From Ferruginibacter sp. (GTDB taxonomy: Bacteria; Bacteroidota; Bacteroidia; Chitinophagales; Chitinophagaceae), in contig JAHBTO010000002.1 of the NCBI GenBank assembly GCA_019638525.1, forward strand, positions 186,001 through 250,000: DNA of 64,000 bases, given 5' to 3'. This document shows, piece by piece, positions 45,131-55,359 of the stretch. The notes beneath the pieces are model-generated. The model was not told the origin of the DNA. It saw only the letters and a program-made list of their open reading frames with translations, and searched no databases. Within the stretch, counting starts at the first letter, position 1. The number at the start of each line of letters is the position of its first letter. Position numbers and translations under genes: made by a program.

Positions 45131-47116
45131 ATGAAAACTGCTATCATTACTTTACTGCTATTTATTTCTTGCTTGGTTACAACTACAGCTCAAAAAGGGC
45201 AACCAGCTTTTGGTAAAATAGATAAAGCCGATTTAGAAATGAAAGACTGTGATTTTGACAAAGGCGCTGAAGCCCTTGTGCTGATTGATTATGGCAATAC
45301 CTATTACGACCGGGGTACCGAAGGTTATTCGTTATTTAAAACCGTGTATGAACGCCGCACACGGATAAAAATATTAAAAGAAAAAGGTATTGAACAGGCT
45401 AATATAGAAATACCTTATTATACACATAATAATGAAGAACGCATATTACGGTTGAAAGCCAAAACTTATAACCTGGATGAAACCGGTAAGGTTATAAGTA
45501 CAGATGTAAAGAAAAGCAGCATCTACTCAAAAAAGATAGATGCATATTATTCAAAGATGATTATTGCGTTTCCCGAAGTAAAGCCCGGCAGTGTTATTGA
45601 ATATTCGTATGCTATGGAAAGAGAAACCATGAGCCAGTTGCGTAACTGGTATTTCCAGGGCCGTATACCTGTACGATACAGCGAATACCAACTTACCATT
45701 CCACAGATATTTGTTTTCTCTGAACAGTCGATGACGGTTGACCCAATTGAAAGAAAACAGGAAGTGGTTCAGGACCTCATTACATCCAGCCAGGGTGTGG
45801 TAGAAACAAATTCTATCAAGAAAGATTATATCATGCAAAACCTGGTTGGTATTAAAGACGAACCATACATGGGCGCTGCCGTAGATTATATGCAACGCCT
45901 GGAATTTAAACTATCGCAAGTTGCATATTCTGAAAATAATGTGATTGATATTAGTCTTAAATGGAAAGATGTGATTAAGAACTTAAAAGAGGATGAAGAT
46001 TTTGGATTACAATTACAGAAAAATGTACAGGGAGCCTCTGGCCTTATTGAAGAATCGGCAAAGTATACCAATAAAGAAGAAAGGATGAAGTTCCTGTATA
46101 ACCGAATCAGGAAACAAATAACATGGAACGGCGATTATGATGTATATACCGATAATGGTATCAATAAAACCTGGGAATCAAAATCAGGCAATTCGGCTGA
46201 TATAAATCTTTTGCTTATCAATATACTTAACCAAGCCGGTATTAAAGTAACTCCAATCCTTTTCAGCACCAGGCTTAACGGCCTTGTATCTTCTGGTTAT
46301 CCTACCATCAAACAATTTAATGCAGTAATGGCCTATGTGGAAGCAGAAAATAAATCTTTTATATTAGATGCAACTGATAAATATATCAATTATAATATGG
46401 TACCTGCTGCTGTTGTAAACACACAGGGTTTGTTATTAAAAGGCGAAGAAGGAATGTGGAAAGAAATCTTAAATGGCAAATACAAGTATAAAGTAATGGC
46501 AGCCGTGCAGGCAGAAATTGATGCAAATGGAAATATGAAAGGTAATGGCCTTGTAAATTGTTACGACTATGCCCGTTTACAAAGATGCAAGAGCTATTTT
46601 TCGGATAAACAAAAGTTTAAAGAAAATTACTTTATTAAACCATACCAGTCTCTTTCTATTAATGATATTACTATTAATAACACAGATGCCGATTCGCTGC
46701 CGCTAGAACAAAAAATTAATTTCAACAGTAAACTAAACAGCTCAGGCGCCTACCAGTATTTTTCAATAAACCTTTTCTCTGACCTGGAAACAAACCCTTT
46801 TCTTGCAGAGAAACGGGTTAGTGATATTGATTATGGTGTGCCACAAACCTATAATATATTTGGTAGCTATACCATTCCGCAGGATTACGTGTTTGACGGC
46901 CTGCCCCAAAATATCAGCTTAACAACACCCGATAAAAGCATTGTATTTACCCGTATTTTAAAAACCGAAGCTAACCTGCTGAATGTGCACATAACAGTTG
47001 AGTTCAAAAGATCGTTTTACACAGCCACAACTTACCCCGACTTTAAAGAGTTTTACAAGAAAATGTTTGACAAGTTGAACGAACAAGTGGTGATTAAAAA
47101 GAGCAGCAAGCCCTGA
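45131..47116 (+). CDS. DUF3857 domain-containing protein with degenerate transglutaminase-like region
   Basis: A 661-residue exported protein with a signal peptide (ends near TTAQ). An N-terminal DUF3857 beta domain is followed by a transglutaminase-like region (about 300-430) and a C-terminal DUF2569/DUF3858-like beta domain. In the transglutaminase-like core the usual Cys motif reads 'GNSADINLLL', with Ser in place of Cys. The His region reads 'FNAVMAYVE', with no His, while the Asp region 'ILDATD' is kept. The protein is thus unlikely to be an active transglutaminase. The exact role is unknown; a binding or scaffold function is inferred. Confidence 0.85.
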   Translation: MKTAIITLLLFISCLVTTTAQKGQPAFGKIDKADLEMKDCDFDKGAEALVLIDYGNTYYDRGTEGYSLFKTVYERRTRIKILKEKGIEQANIEIPYYTHNNEERILRLKAKTYNLDETGKVISTDVKKSSIYSKKIDAYYSKMIIAFPEVKPGSVIEYSYAMERETMSQLRNWYFQGRIPVRYSEYQLTIPQIFVFSEQSMTVDPIERKQEVVQDLITSSQGVVETNSIKKDYIMQNLVGIKDEPYMGAAVDYMQRLEFKLSQVAYSENNVIDISLKWKDVIKNLKEDEDFGLQLQKNVQGASGLIEESAKYTNKEERMKFLYNRIRKQITWNGDYDVYTDNGINKTWESKSGNSADINLLLINILNQAGIKVTPILFSTRLNGLVSSGYPTIKQFNAVMAYVEAENKSFILDATDKYINYNMVPAAVVNTQGLLLKGEEGMWKEILNGKYKYKVMAAVQAEIDANGNMKGNGLVNCYDYARLQRCKSYFSDKQKFKENYFIKPYQSLSINDITINNTDADSLPLEQKINFNSKLNSSGAYQYFSINLFSDLETNPFLAEKRVSDIDYGVPQTYNIFGSYTIPQDYVFDGLPQNISLTTPDKSIVFTRILKTEANLLNVHITVEFKRSFYTATTYPDFKEFYKKMFDKLNEQVVIKKSSKP

Positions 47117-47231
47117 TGTAAAATTACCGGCAGCAAGGCTATAAATAACAAAAAAAGATATTTAACTTTAAGAAAAGTTTTCTTTCTGTATGGAATCTTT
47201 TTTTCCCTAACAATCATCAATTAATAAGATT

Positions 47232-49796
47232 ATGAAAAAGAATCTACACTACACCTTATTTTTTATCCTGTTCTTATTCTTTAGCAATTCATTGTTTGCA
47301 CAGCAGGCTGCTACAAGTTTTCAAACAATAGAACCGGTAAAAAATGAAACAAGCGATGCTATCATGCAGCGTCAGGCGCTAGCACCGGCAAAGCTACCAA
47401 GGATAAGGCCCGAGTTTGAAGAACTTGAAAGAGATAACCTGCCTCAGAACCCTTTATCAAAACCACAAGCAACATTTCCTTATAGCGAAACCGGTTTTAC
47501 CGGCGATGGAGGAGCAAGTTCTTTTGTAACCGGAACTTCATTTAACGGAGTAACAGGCCCAACAGAAACAGGCGCTTTTCCCCCGGATGATATGGGAGCA
47601 ATTGGCCCTACACAATATATTTTGGCAGTTAATGGCCGCATTAGAAGTTTTAATAAAACAACCGGTACTGCTGACGGTGTGTTAAATGTAGACCCTGATG
47701 TATTTTTCAGCACGGTGATGACACCTGTTGGCGGATCGGTAACCCAGGTTTTTACATCCGACCCCCGTATTCGTTACGACAGGATATCTGCCAGGTGGCT
47801 TATTATAATTATAGATGTACCGCTTAATGCAAGCGGAGGTACACCAGTTGCAAACAGGGTATTGGTTGCTGTTAGTAATAGTTCTACCATTTCCGGTTCT
47901 ACTGTTTGGACGTTTTCGCAGTTTACCGGACAAGCAAACACTTTTTTTGATTATCCCACCCTTGGTGTAGATATAAATGGGATTTATATAGGTGGTAACA
48001 TGTTTAGCCTGGCCGGAAGTTTTTTAAGAACCAACGCTTATGTTATTAACCGTGCCAATGTGATGGCAGGTGGCGCTTATACTGTTTATATGTTTAGTGC
48101 AATTGCTACCACATCTGTTGCAGGCCCTTATACACCACAGGGTGTAGATAATTTTGATTTATCGGCTACAGAAGGATATTTTATTGGTGTAGATATATTG
48201 AGTTATGGAATACTGCAAATAAGAAGAATAAGTACACCAGCCGGGGTTCCTACTATCTCGGCCAATATAACAGTAACGGTGAATACAACTTCATCGCCAC
48301 GCAATACACCACATTTAGGAAATACAGGTGGCACCAACGGGCAGCTTGATGCAATAGATGACAGGCTTTTTGCAGCAGTAATAAGAGGTGGCAGGCTTTG
48401 GACGGCTCATTGTATATCGGTAAATACATCAGGCGTTGCAGCTACAACAGGTACTATTAGACGTAATGGTAGCCGTTGGTATGAATTACAAAACCTAACC
48501 GGTACACCAACTGTTTTTCAGTCGGGTACAGTATATGATCCATTGCCCACTGCAAGTAACCCACGCTGGTATTCTTTTCCAACGGTAATGGTATCGGGGC
48601 AGGGACATGCCGTTTTTGGTATGACAGCAGCCGGTAATAACGACCGGGCAAATGCTGCCGCTACTGTTCATTTAAGCGGCGATGCTGCAGGTACCACACA
48701 AACTGCCGCATTACTAACTGCAAGCACTACGGCATATAATCCTCCCGCAGATCCGGGCCCGGGCAGAAGATGGGGCGATTACTCTTATGTATCGCTCGAC
48801 CCATTGGATGATATGACCATGTGGACGGTGAACCAATATTGCTCGGGCACTAATGTGTATGGTTGTAATGTTACTAAAATATTAGCGCCCCCGCCTGCAA
48901 CACCAACAAGCACATTCCCGTCAAGTACAAATCCTGGCCAAACATCGGTTAATATTGTAGTAACCGGTACTTCTGTAAGTGGCAGCGGTTTTTATGACCC
49001 CGGATTAGATATGGCACCACCTGCCCTACCATTCAATCATATTACTGCATCTGTTTCGGGTGGCGATGTAATAGTTAACAGTGTTACCTATACCGATCCA
49101 ACGCATATCACCATCAATATAAACACCGTTGGCGCTGCACAAGGCGCACGCAATATTACGGTAACCAATCCCGACGGGCAATCATTAACAGGCAATGGCA
49201 TCTTCAGTATTTTAGGTGTTGTTCCTATTACAAGTACCGGGTTGCATGGAAAGCTTAATAACAACCTTACTGTATCTTTAACCTGGAGTACCGAGTCTGA
49301 ATCAAACAACAAGGGTTTTTATATTGAGAGGATTGATGATAACTCTTCATCTAACTGGGTTAACATTGGATTTGTAAATGGTGCAGGAAACAGTGTATCT
49401 ACAAAAAACTATTCATCCATTGATAATAATATACAGCTTGATAAAATATACCGCTATCGTTTAAAACAGGTTGATTTTGATGGCAACTTTACTTATTCAA
49501 ACGAAGTGGTAATTAGGGTGAAAGATTTACAAAAGAACATTTTAATACTTTCCAGCTCACCAAATCCATTTAAAGGAAAGACTTCAATAAAATACAACTT
49601 ACCTGCAGATGGGGTTACAACGCTTAAAGTGTATGATATAACCGGAAAAGAAATTGCAGTGCTGCAAAGCGGATTCCAAAAAGCAGGTGTTTATACCAAA
49701 GAGTTTAATGCAACAAAACTTAGCAGCGGTACTTATTTTTGTAAACTTGTTTTTGGTGAAGAAACAATCACCAACCAACTTTTACTAGTAGACTAA
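47232..49796 (+). CDS. Large secreted protein with IPT/TIG-like and T9SS type A sorting domains
   Basis: An 854-residue protein with a signal peptide (ends near SLFAQQ). A big N-terminal beta-rich region (about 60-540) has many Gly/Thr segments, 'FPPDDMGAIGPTQYILAVNGRI' and 'WGDYSYVSLDPLDDMTMWTVNQY'. A probable IPT/TIG-like Ig fold follows (about 560-660, ending 'ARNITVTNPDGQSLTG'). The C-terminal 75 residues form a T9SS type A sorting domain with 'SSPNPFKGKTSIKYNL', 'VYDITGKEI' and a final 'TNQLLLVD'. It is therefore exported through the type IX system and held at the surface. The N-terminal part may be a protein- or sugar-binding propeller; I do not recognise an enzyme motif. Confidence 0.85.
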   Translation: MKKNLHYTLFFILFLFFSNSLFAQQAATSFQTIEPVKNETSDAIMQRQALAPAKLPRIRPEFEELERDNLPQNPLSKPQATFPYSETGFTGDGGASSFVTGTSFNGVTGPTETGAFPPDDMGAIGPTQYILAVNGRIRSFNKTTGTADGVLNVDPDVFFSTVMTPVGGSVTQVFTSDPRIRYDRISARWLIIIIDVPLNASGGTPVANRVLVAVSNSSTISGSTVWTFSQFTGQANTFFDYPTLGVDINGIYIGGNMFSLAGSFLRTNAYVINRANVMAGGAYTVYMFSAIATTSVAGPYTPQGVDNFDLSATEGYFIGVDILSYGILQIRRISTPAGVPTISANITVTVNTTSSPRNTPHLGNTGGTNGQLDAIDDRLFAAVIRGGRLWTAHCISVNTSGVAATTGTIRRNGSRWYELQNLTGTPTVFQSGTVYDPLPTASNPRWYSFPTVMVSGQGHAVFGMTAAGNNDRANAAATVHLSGDAAGTTQTAALLTASTTAYNPPADPGPGRRWGDYSYVSLDPLDDMTMWTVNQYCSGTNVYGCNVTKILAPPPATPTSTFPSSTNPGQTSVNIVVTGTSVSGSGFYDPGLDMAPPALPFNHITASVSGGDVIVNSVTYTDPTHITININTVGAAQGARNITVTNPDGQSLTGNGIFSILGVVPITSTGLHGKLNNNLTVSLTWSTESESNNKGFYIERIDDNSSSNWVNIGFVNGAGNSVSTKNYSSIDNNIQLDKIYRYRLKQVDFDGNFTYSNEVVIRVKDLQKNILILSSSPNPFKGKTSIKYNLPADGVTTLKVYDITGKEIAVLQSGFQKAGVYTKEFNATKLSSGTYFCKLVFGEETITNQLLLVD

Positions 49797-49810
49797 TACA
49801 GTAAATGATA

Positions 49811-49848
49811 AATAAAAAAAGGAGCATTAAAGTTGCTCCTTTTTTATT
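49811..49848. terminator. Bidirectional intrinsic terminator between convergent genes
   Basis: A 12-bp stem (AAAAAAGGAGCA at 49815-49826 with TGCTCCTTTTTT at 49834-49845) and a 7-base loop, with A/T runs on both sides. It serves the T9SS gene and the converging TPR gene. Confidence 0.8.
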
Positions 49849-49868
49849 ATTTTAATTTACAATATAGA

Positions 49869-51089
49869 TTAAAATCCAAACATCGAAGGATATTTAGCCA
49901 GTATATCTTTATTGAAATATTTTTTAAGCATGGTTTTAAAACCTTCCAGCATACGTACATTGTTAAGGTTTTTATCTGTCTCCCACAGGGGCAGTTCTAC
50001 CATTCGTTTATCCAGTGCAATATTTAAATTCTTTAAAGATTCAACAGGTTGTTTACCCACACTGTATGCTGCGCCTAAATTATAATATCCCCATGGATCA
50101 TCTGGCAAAAAAGCTACCTGGTTATTAAACATAGCAATAGCTTCGGGTATCTTTTTTTGATTCAGCAAGCTGTAACCATATCTCTCTAAAATATCTTTTT
50201 CGTTTTTATTTATCTGCCAGGCTTTGTTATAATAAAATTCGCTGCTGTCGTATTTATGCAGTTGTGTATAAAAAACATCGGCTGTCAATTTATAACCATT
50301 CCACTCGTTGGGTAAAATTGAATTATATTTTTTAAAGCAGGCAATAGCATCTTCACTTTTATCAGTACCAGCATAAATAACACCCAGGTTGAAATAAACA
50401 TTGGCATTGCCGGGTTGCAAAACCACCACTTTTTTAAAATCAGAAAGTGCACCTTCTTTATCATCTAAAATAAAACGTGCATTACCCCTGTTAAGGAATG
50501 CGGCTGCAAGTGTTGGATTTAATTCAATAGCCTTGCTAAAATCACTGATGGCAGCCTTATAATCTTTCAGCATATTTCTTGTGTTTCCAAGCCCCAAATA
50601 ACCATCTGCATCAGCAGGTTTTAACGCAATACATTTTTGATAATCCTTAATGGCTTCATCAAATTTCTTTTCAGCATAATAAAGTACTGCCCTGTTTTTA
50701 TATGCTGTATAATAAGCCGCATCCAATTCAATGGCTTTGTTATAATCTGCCAGGGCGCCGGTATTATCGTTCAACCTGTATTTTACAATGCCCCGGTCGT
50801 TGTAGGCATTTGAATAAGCCGGGTTTAGTTCAATAGCTTTTGTATGATCTTGTATGGAGCCTTTATAATCTTTAAGTGCATATTTGGTAAGGCCCCGGTT
50901 ATGCCAGGCTTTTTCGTTTTTAGCATCAAGCTCAATTGCTTTATTAAAATCTAAAAGGGCATTACTGTAATCCTTAGCTTTAAATTTAGCAAGTCCCTGG
51001 TTATTGTATTCTGTAGAACTTTGTGCTTGCAATATTTGCATATTAAGTGCAAGTCCCAATAGTATAAACAGCAGGTTCTTTTTTTTCAT
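49869..51089 (-). CDS. Secreted TPR-repeat protein
   Basis: A 406-residue protein with a signal peptide (ends near LQAQS). About ten tetratricopeptide repeats begin at 'AKDYSNALLDFNKAIELDAKNEKAWHNRGLTKY'. The repeats are of the tight 34-residue type and several are nearly identical ('YSNALLDFNKAIELD', 'NTGALADYNKAIELD', 'YKAAISDFSKAIELN'). It likely acts as a binding scaffold in the periplasm. It stands alone with an upstream -7 box. Confidence 0.85.
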   Translation of the reverse strand: MKKKNLLFILLGLALNMQILQAQSSTEYNNQGLAKFKAKDYSNALLDFNKAIELDAKNEKAWHNRGLTKYALKDYKGSIQDHTKAIELNPAYSNAYNDRGIVKYRLNDNTGALADYNKAIELDAAYYTAYKNRAVLYYAEKKFDEAIKDYQKCIALKPADADGYLGLGNTRNMLKDYKAAISDFSKAIELNPTLAAAFLNRGNARFILDDKEGALSDFKKVVVLQPGNANVYFNLGVIYAGTDKSEDAIACFKKYNSILPNEWNGYKLTADVFYTQLHKYDSSEFYYNKAWQINKNEKDILERYGYSLLNQKKIPEAIAMFNNQVAFLPDDPWGYYNLGAAYSVGKQPVESLKNLNIALDKRMVELPLWETDKNLNNVRMLEGFKTMLKKYFNKDILAKYPSMFGF

Positions 51090-51142
51090 AACAGCATAAT
51101 TAAAATAAAAATTGATTTACTAAGTTACTGCATAGCAAATAT

Positions 51143-51150
51143 CAAACCTA
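51143..51150 (-). promoter_or_regulatory. Putative -7 box (TAGGTTTG) for the TPR gene
   Basis: CAAACCTA on the plus strand is an exact TAnnTTTG match on the minus strand, about 53 bases before the ATG at 51089. The -33 element is not clear. Confidence 0.4.
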
Positions 51151-51191
51151 TGCAAAGCAATTTGTATTATTTTATTAGGATAGTTTAATAA

Positions 51192-53753
51192 TTACAATTG
51201 AATGAATGTAAACTCCCACTTCACCGGGTTTTGCCAGTCTTTACCTTTAAAACCGGCAATTGGTGCTTTAATTAAAACATTGTTCCAGCCTTTTTGTAAA
51301 AAAATTTTTGTCGGACTACGGTACTCATAGCCTTCGTCAGCTAGTGGCAATTCACTATTTCCCTTCATGCCTGCATGTTTCCAATGTGGTGGTGCAATTA
51401 ATTTTCCATTAACCCATACGGCACTGCCTTTATTATCCCATTCATTTTGCGGTGGTGAATCAGTAGCCGGTGAACGGGAAATATTATTGAAGCCAATCCA
51501 AAATTTTTTTTCGCCGGCTTCATCAACCCAGATTTTTGTGGTAGCATACCAGGTTGTATTTTCTTTGGCGCTGTCAATAGCTCCTTTAATGAGTGGCGCC
51601 CACCAATGCCGCAGTACAATAGTACCTCCGGTTACTTCTTTATAAACAGGTTCTTGTATTTTATCAAATGAGTTTGTTTCCGGAGAAAACTTTTTTTGTA
51701 CTTCACCATTGTTATCATATGGGCCATAGAGTTTCCAGATCTGATTGGTCTGTTTTGTATAGGGAAAAGGTTTTTTGCTGAAATATTCATTTTTAAAATC
51801 CAGCAGCCGGTTTTCAAAATCATTAAATGCTTGTACTTCGCCATCGCTGATGTTGGTAATCCAGCCTTGTTTGCCTCCACCCCGCCAGCTTCTTTCGGCA
51901 AAGGCCAGTATGCCGGGATAAACAGGATTCATCCGCAACACATCCTCTTCCTTAGCCACTGCCCTGTCATGCCACATACAAATGGTACCGCCTAAAAGAG
52001 ATGCATCTCCTTTTTCCTTGTCACCAATCCGGCGATTGAAAATAGTGGTTACCGCTTCCAGCGGATCCATGTGATTGAGGTATAAATGCCGTGAATCAAT
52101 AAACTGAATTTGATTGTTAGAAGAAAGATGTGCATTATCATCCATCCACAATTGACGGATAGTGCTGTTGGAAAAATTACCACCCGGTTGCCATCCAATT
52201 ACTTTTTTGCCCATGTTTTCAATAAAGCGGGTTACTTCGGGCACAAATGCTTGATTGGTAATTTTTACTTCATCGGCACCAATGTGGATGTAGGGTACAT
52301 CATAGGTTTCACAAAATTCACTGAGAATATTTTTTACAATTACTAAGCCGCTATCGCTTTGCATATCGGTTTTCATGGCCCGTTTAAATGCAGCGCTGTG
52401 GCCGGGCATATCAATTTCAGGAACAAAAGTGATATGTCGTTCCTTGCAATAGGCAATCAGTTCTTTTATCTCGGATTCGGTATAATACATGCCCTTGTTG
52501 CGGAGCATGTGCTCGGGTGCGGTGAGTTGTGGATATTGCTTAATGGCAATGCGCCAGGCAATATCCTCAGTGGCATGAAAATGAAAGATGTTGAGCTTTG
52601 CAGCAGCCATTGCATCTATCTGCTGCTTTAATAAAGGCAGGCTCATATAATTTCTACCCACATCAATCATATATCCCCGCCAGCTAAATGCAGGCCAGTC
52701 GGTTATTTCACAAGCATCCACTATGCAACCATCACGCATTAAATGCTTAAGCGTTTGTATGCCATTAAAAATACCATGTGCCGTATTGGCTTTTACACGA
52801 ATATTAAAATCGGATACCGTTAACCGATATGCTTCATCATTATATTGCGGAGCAATAATATTTTCCAGGCTCAATTCAATCACCTGTTCATTTGACTTTG
52901 CTTCCGCCATTACTTCCATTGGCCAACCCAGGCTTTGCAGATACTGTTGCAATTGTTGCGCCTCGGCCAATAATCTTTTATCTTTTATTACAATCTTATT
53001 GCATTGAAATAGTGCAAAGGCGCCGGACTTCCATTGCAATTGCTGTGGCAGAGGAATGAGCGATGGTTTTTGCTGCAAGTCATATACCAGTGGGTAAATG
53101 ATATGCTTCCATTGCAGGTATGCATTACCCATTAAATGCAGGCCATCATTGGTAAATGCTTTCTTGAGTTTCCCTTTTTCATCTACAAATGAGCTAAACA
53201 AATCAACATACTGAAAATGCCTTGCATCAGCATTGACCTTGAGCTGTGCATTGACTTGCAGAATCAAAGCAGTGTTTTTGGTATGTCCTTTAAATTTTTC
53301 AAAAGCATCACTTACCGGTAAAATGCTTTGCACAAAAAGCTTGGTGGCCGGTGTTTCCTGTTTTATATAATTTGCAATCAAAAAAATATTTTTCAGCACA
53401 CTATCTGCACTAATGCCCCGGGCCAAATCGTTGGTACCAATCAATAAAAATATTTTGGAAGGTTTTCTTTTTACTACTGCATCCAGGCGATGAATTATGC
53501 CGGCAGTTATATCGCCGCTGATGCCCTGGTTAATTATTCGCTTGTCATTAAACAACTGCGCCCATTCGGCACCATCGGTAATGCTATTGCCCAAAAAAAT
53601 GATTTCATTTTCCCTAACCGGCATGCTTCTAAAAAAAGAAACCCGCTGGTGAAAGTAAGTTGGGAAAAGGGTATCGGATAATTCAGGGAGTTTAACCTGT
53701 GCATAAGTATTAACAGAAAATAATAATACAATTATGTAAAAGAGCCTTTTCAT
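51192..53753 (-). CDS. Fused SGNH/GDSL esterase - GH20 hexosaminidase
   Basis: I start it at the ATG at 53753, which gives a signal peptide (MKRLFYIIVLLFSVNTYAQ) and 853 residues; the frame extends 11 codons upstream from a TTG. Residues about 30-225 are an SGNH/GDSL hydrolase of the acetylhydrolase type: 'IIFLGNSITDG' with Ser57, 'INQGISG', 'IGTNDLARG' and 'NDGLH' with Asp203 and His206. A GH20 hexosaminidase follows: N-terminal GH20b domain (about 235-345), barrel from 355, and the catalytic pair Asp494/Glu495 in 'IHIGADEV'. A C-terminal beta region (about 670-853) looks like a carbohydrate-binding or Ig-like domain. It would deacylate and cut HexNAc residues. It is the last gene of the sulfated-glycan operon, 33 bases after the sulfatase. 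Confidence 0.9.
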   Translation of the reverse strand: MKRLFYIIVLLFSVNTYAQVKLPELSDTLFPTYFHQRVSFFRSMPVRENEIIFLGNSITDGAEWAQLFNDKRIINQGISGDITAGIIHRLDAVVKRKPSKIFLLIGTNDLARGISADSVLKNIFLIANYIKQETPATKLFVQSILPVSDAFEKFKGHTKNTALILQVNAQLKVNADARHFQYVDLFSSFVDEKGKLKKAFTNDGLHLMGNAYLQWKHIIYPLVYDLQQKPSLIPLPQQLQWKSGAFALFQCNKIVIKDKRLLAEAQQLQQYLQSLGWPMEVMAEAKSNEQVIELSLENIIAPQYNDEAYRLTVSDFNIRVKANTAHGIFNGIQTLKHLMRDGCIVDACEITDWPAFSWRGYMIDVGRNYMSLPLLKQQIDAMAAAKLNIFHFHATEDIAWRIAIKQYPQLTAPEHMLRNKGMYYTESEIKELIAYCKERHITFVPEIDMPGHSAAFKRAMKTDMQSDSGLVIVKNILSEFCETYDVPYIHIGADEVKITNQAFVPEVTRFIENMGKKVIGWQPGGNFSNSTIRQLWMDDNAHLSSNNQIQFIDSRHLYLNHMDPLEAVTTIFNRRIGDKEKGDASLLGGTICMWHDRAVAKEEDVLRMNPVYPGILAFAERSWRGGGKQGWITNISDGEVQAFNDFENRLLDFKNEYFSKKPFPYTKQTNQIWKLYGPYDNNGEVQKKFSPETNSFDKIQEPVYKEVTGGTIVLRHWWAPLIKGAIDSAKENTTWYATTKIWVDEAGEKKFWIGFNNISRSPATDSPPQNEWDNKGSAVWVNGKLIAPPHWKHAGMKGNSELPLADEGYEYRSPTKIFLQKGWNNVLIKAPIAGFKGKDWQNPVKWEFTFIQL

Positions 53754-53786
53754 AAACAATTTCACAAAAAAGGAATTCAAAATCAA

Positions 53787-55310
53787 TTAATGTATGTTTT
53801 CATAAACAATTTTCAACGCTTCCTTATCTTCATATTTCTCAATAACTTTCTTTAATTGTTTCCTGAGTTTTTTTTGAATGCGTTGGTATTTTTTTTGGCC
53901 ATATACATTATTCATTTCGTGTGGGTCTGCCTGTAAGTCGTACAACTCCCAACTGTTTACTCTTTTATAAAAACGAATGAGTTTGTAACGTCCGGTGCTG
54001 ATGCCGAAATGAGGCGATACCAAATGTTCCCCGTTTTCGTAATAATGATAGTACAAGGCTTTTCGGCCTTTGTACTTTTTATTGAGCACCTGCGATAGAA
54101 AAGATTGCCCCTGCATATCATTGGGAATGGGCACGCCGGCTGCCTGTAACAAGGTGGGGCCAACATCTACATTCATCACCATATTGCTGTCAATACTGCC
54201 AGGGGCGATGTGGCCGGGATAGCGCATTACCATGGGAGTGCGAAAAGATTCTTCGTACATAAAACGTTTGTCAAACCATCCATGCTCACCCATATAAAAA
54301 CCCTGATCGCTCATGTAAATAACAATAGTGTTTTGGGCAAGACCATGCTTGTCCAGGTAATTTAATGTGCGTTCAATATTACGATCCAGCGATGCAGCAG
54401 TTGCCAGGTAATCTTTCATGTAGCGCTGATATTTCCATTCGGTAAGTGCCTTACCGGTCAGATTTTGTTTTTTAAAATCTTTGTAAATGGATTGATAGTA
54501 GGCATCAAATTTTGCCCGCTGTGCAGGGTTCATTCTTGTAATCGTGCCAATTTTAATTTCGCCTTCATACATTTTTAAATCATAATCCAGAATCATTGTT
54601 TTAGCAATTGTCATATCCTGTACGGCGGCTGCCTTCCGGTTATTGTAATTATCATAAAAATTTGCTGGCAACGGAAAGGTCTTATCATCAAATCTTCCCA
54701 AATCACAGGTATCGGGAAACCAGGTGCGGTGTGTATTCTTCTGCCCAATTACCAAACAAAAGGGTTTGGTAGTATCTCTTTTATTTAGCCAGGCCTCGGC
54801 TTCATCTTCTACCACATTGGCCGAATAGCCTTCAAATCTTTTTCGGCTGCTATCCATCATAATGAAATCAGGATTGTAATAACTGCCCTGTCCGGGAAAA
54901 ATTTGCCAGTAACTAAAACCCTGCGGCATGGTTTCCAAATGCCATTTGCCAATCCATGCGGTAAGATATCCGGCCCTGGTAAGTTCTTTGATGAAAGAAT
55001 TTTGAGCGCCGTTGAACCTTGAATTTTCATTGTCCCTAAACCCATTCTTGTGGCTGTACTTTCCCGTTAGTATCACCGCACGACTGGGTCCACAAATAGA
55101 ATTGGTAACATACGCTTTTTTAAACAGCACTCCTTCTTTAGCAATACGATCAATACCCGGCGTGGGCATCAGGGTACTGCCATAAGCACCGATGGTTTGA
55201 TAGGCATGATCGTCGGAAAGGATTAAGATGATATTGGGGCGTTGTTGTGCTTTTAAAACTAAACAGCCCATCATAAAGATTGAAGTAAAAAAAATCCGTT
55301 TCATCTTCAT
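53787..55310 (-). CDS. Cys-type sulfatase (GlcNAc-6-sulfatase-like, S1 family)
   Basis: I start it at the ATG at 55310, which begins a signal peptide (ends near LKAQQ); the frame continues to a TTG at 55370 with no signal-like sequence. The protein is about 507 residues. The metal Asp pair is in 'ILSDDHAYQ' (33-34), and the formylglycine site is CGPSR at Cys73, with the 'TGKYSH' continuation. 'GKWHLE' and 'FYMGEHGWFDKR' are standard S1 parts, and a C-terminal DUF4976-like region closes it. The overall pattern resembles the S1_11 group of N-acetylglucosamine-6-sulfatases; the assignment to a subfamily is inference. Maturation needs an FGE, which is encoded two genes upstream. Confidence 0.88.
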   Translation of the reverse strand: MKMKRIFFTSIFMMGCLVLKAQQRPNIILILSDDHAYQTIGAYGSTLMPTPGIDRIAKEGVLFKKAYVTNSICGPSRAVILTGKYSHKNGFRDNENSRFNGAQNSFIKELTRAGYLTAWIGKWHLETMPQGFSYWQIFPGQGSYYNPDFIMMDSSRKRFEGYSANVVEDEAEAWLNKRDTTKPFCLVIGQKNTHRTWFPDTCDLGRFDDKTFPLPANFYDNYNNRKAAAVQDMTIAKTMILDYDLKMYEGEIKIGTITRMNPAQRAKFDAYYQSIYKDFKKQNLTGKALTEWKYQRYMKDYLATAASLDRNIERTLNYLDKHGLAQNTIVIYMSDQGFYMGEHGWFDKRFMYEESFRTPMVMRYPGHIAPGSIDSNMVMNVDVGPTLLQAAGVPIPNDMQGQSFLSQVLNKKYKGRKALYYHYYENGEHLVSPHFGISTGRYKLIRFYKRVNSWELYDLQADPHEMNNVYGQKKYQRIQKKLRKQLKKVIEKYEDKEALKIVYENIH

Positions 55311-55359
55311 TTTAATTTCATTCTTGTTAAGCAATGTAAGCATATATCTTTGAACTACC

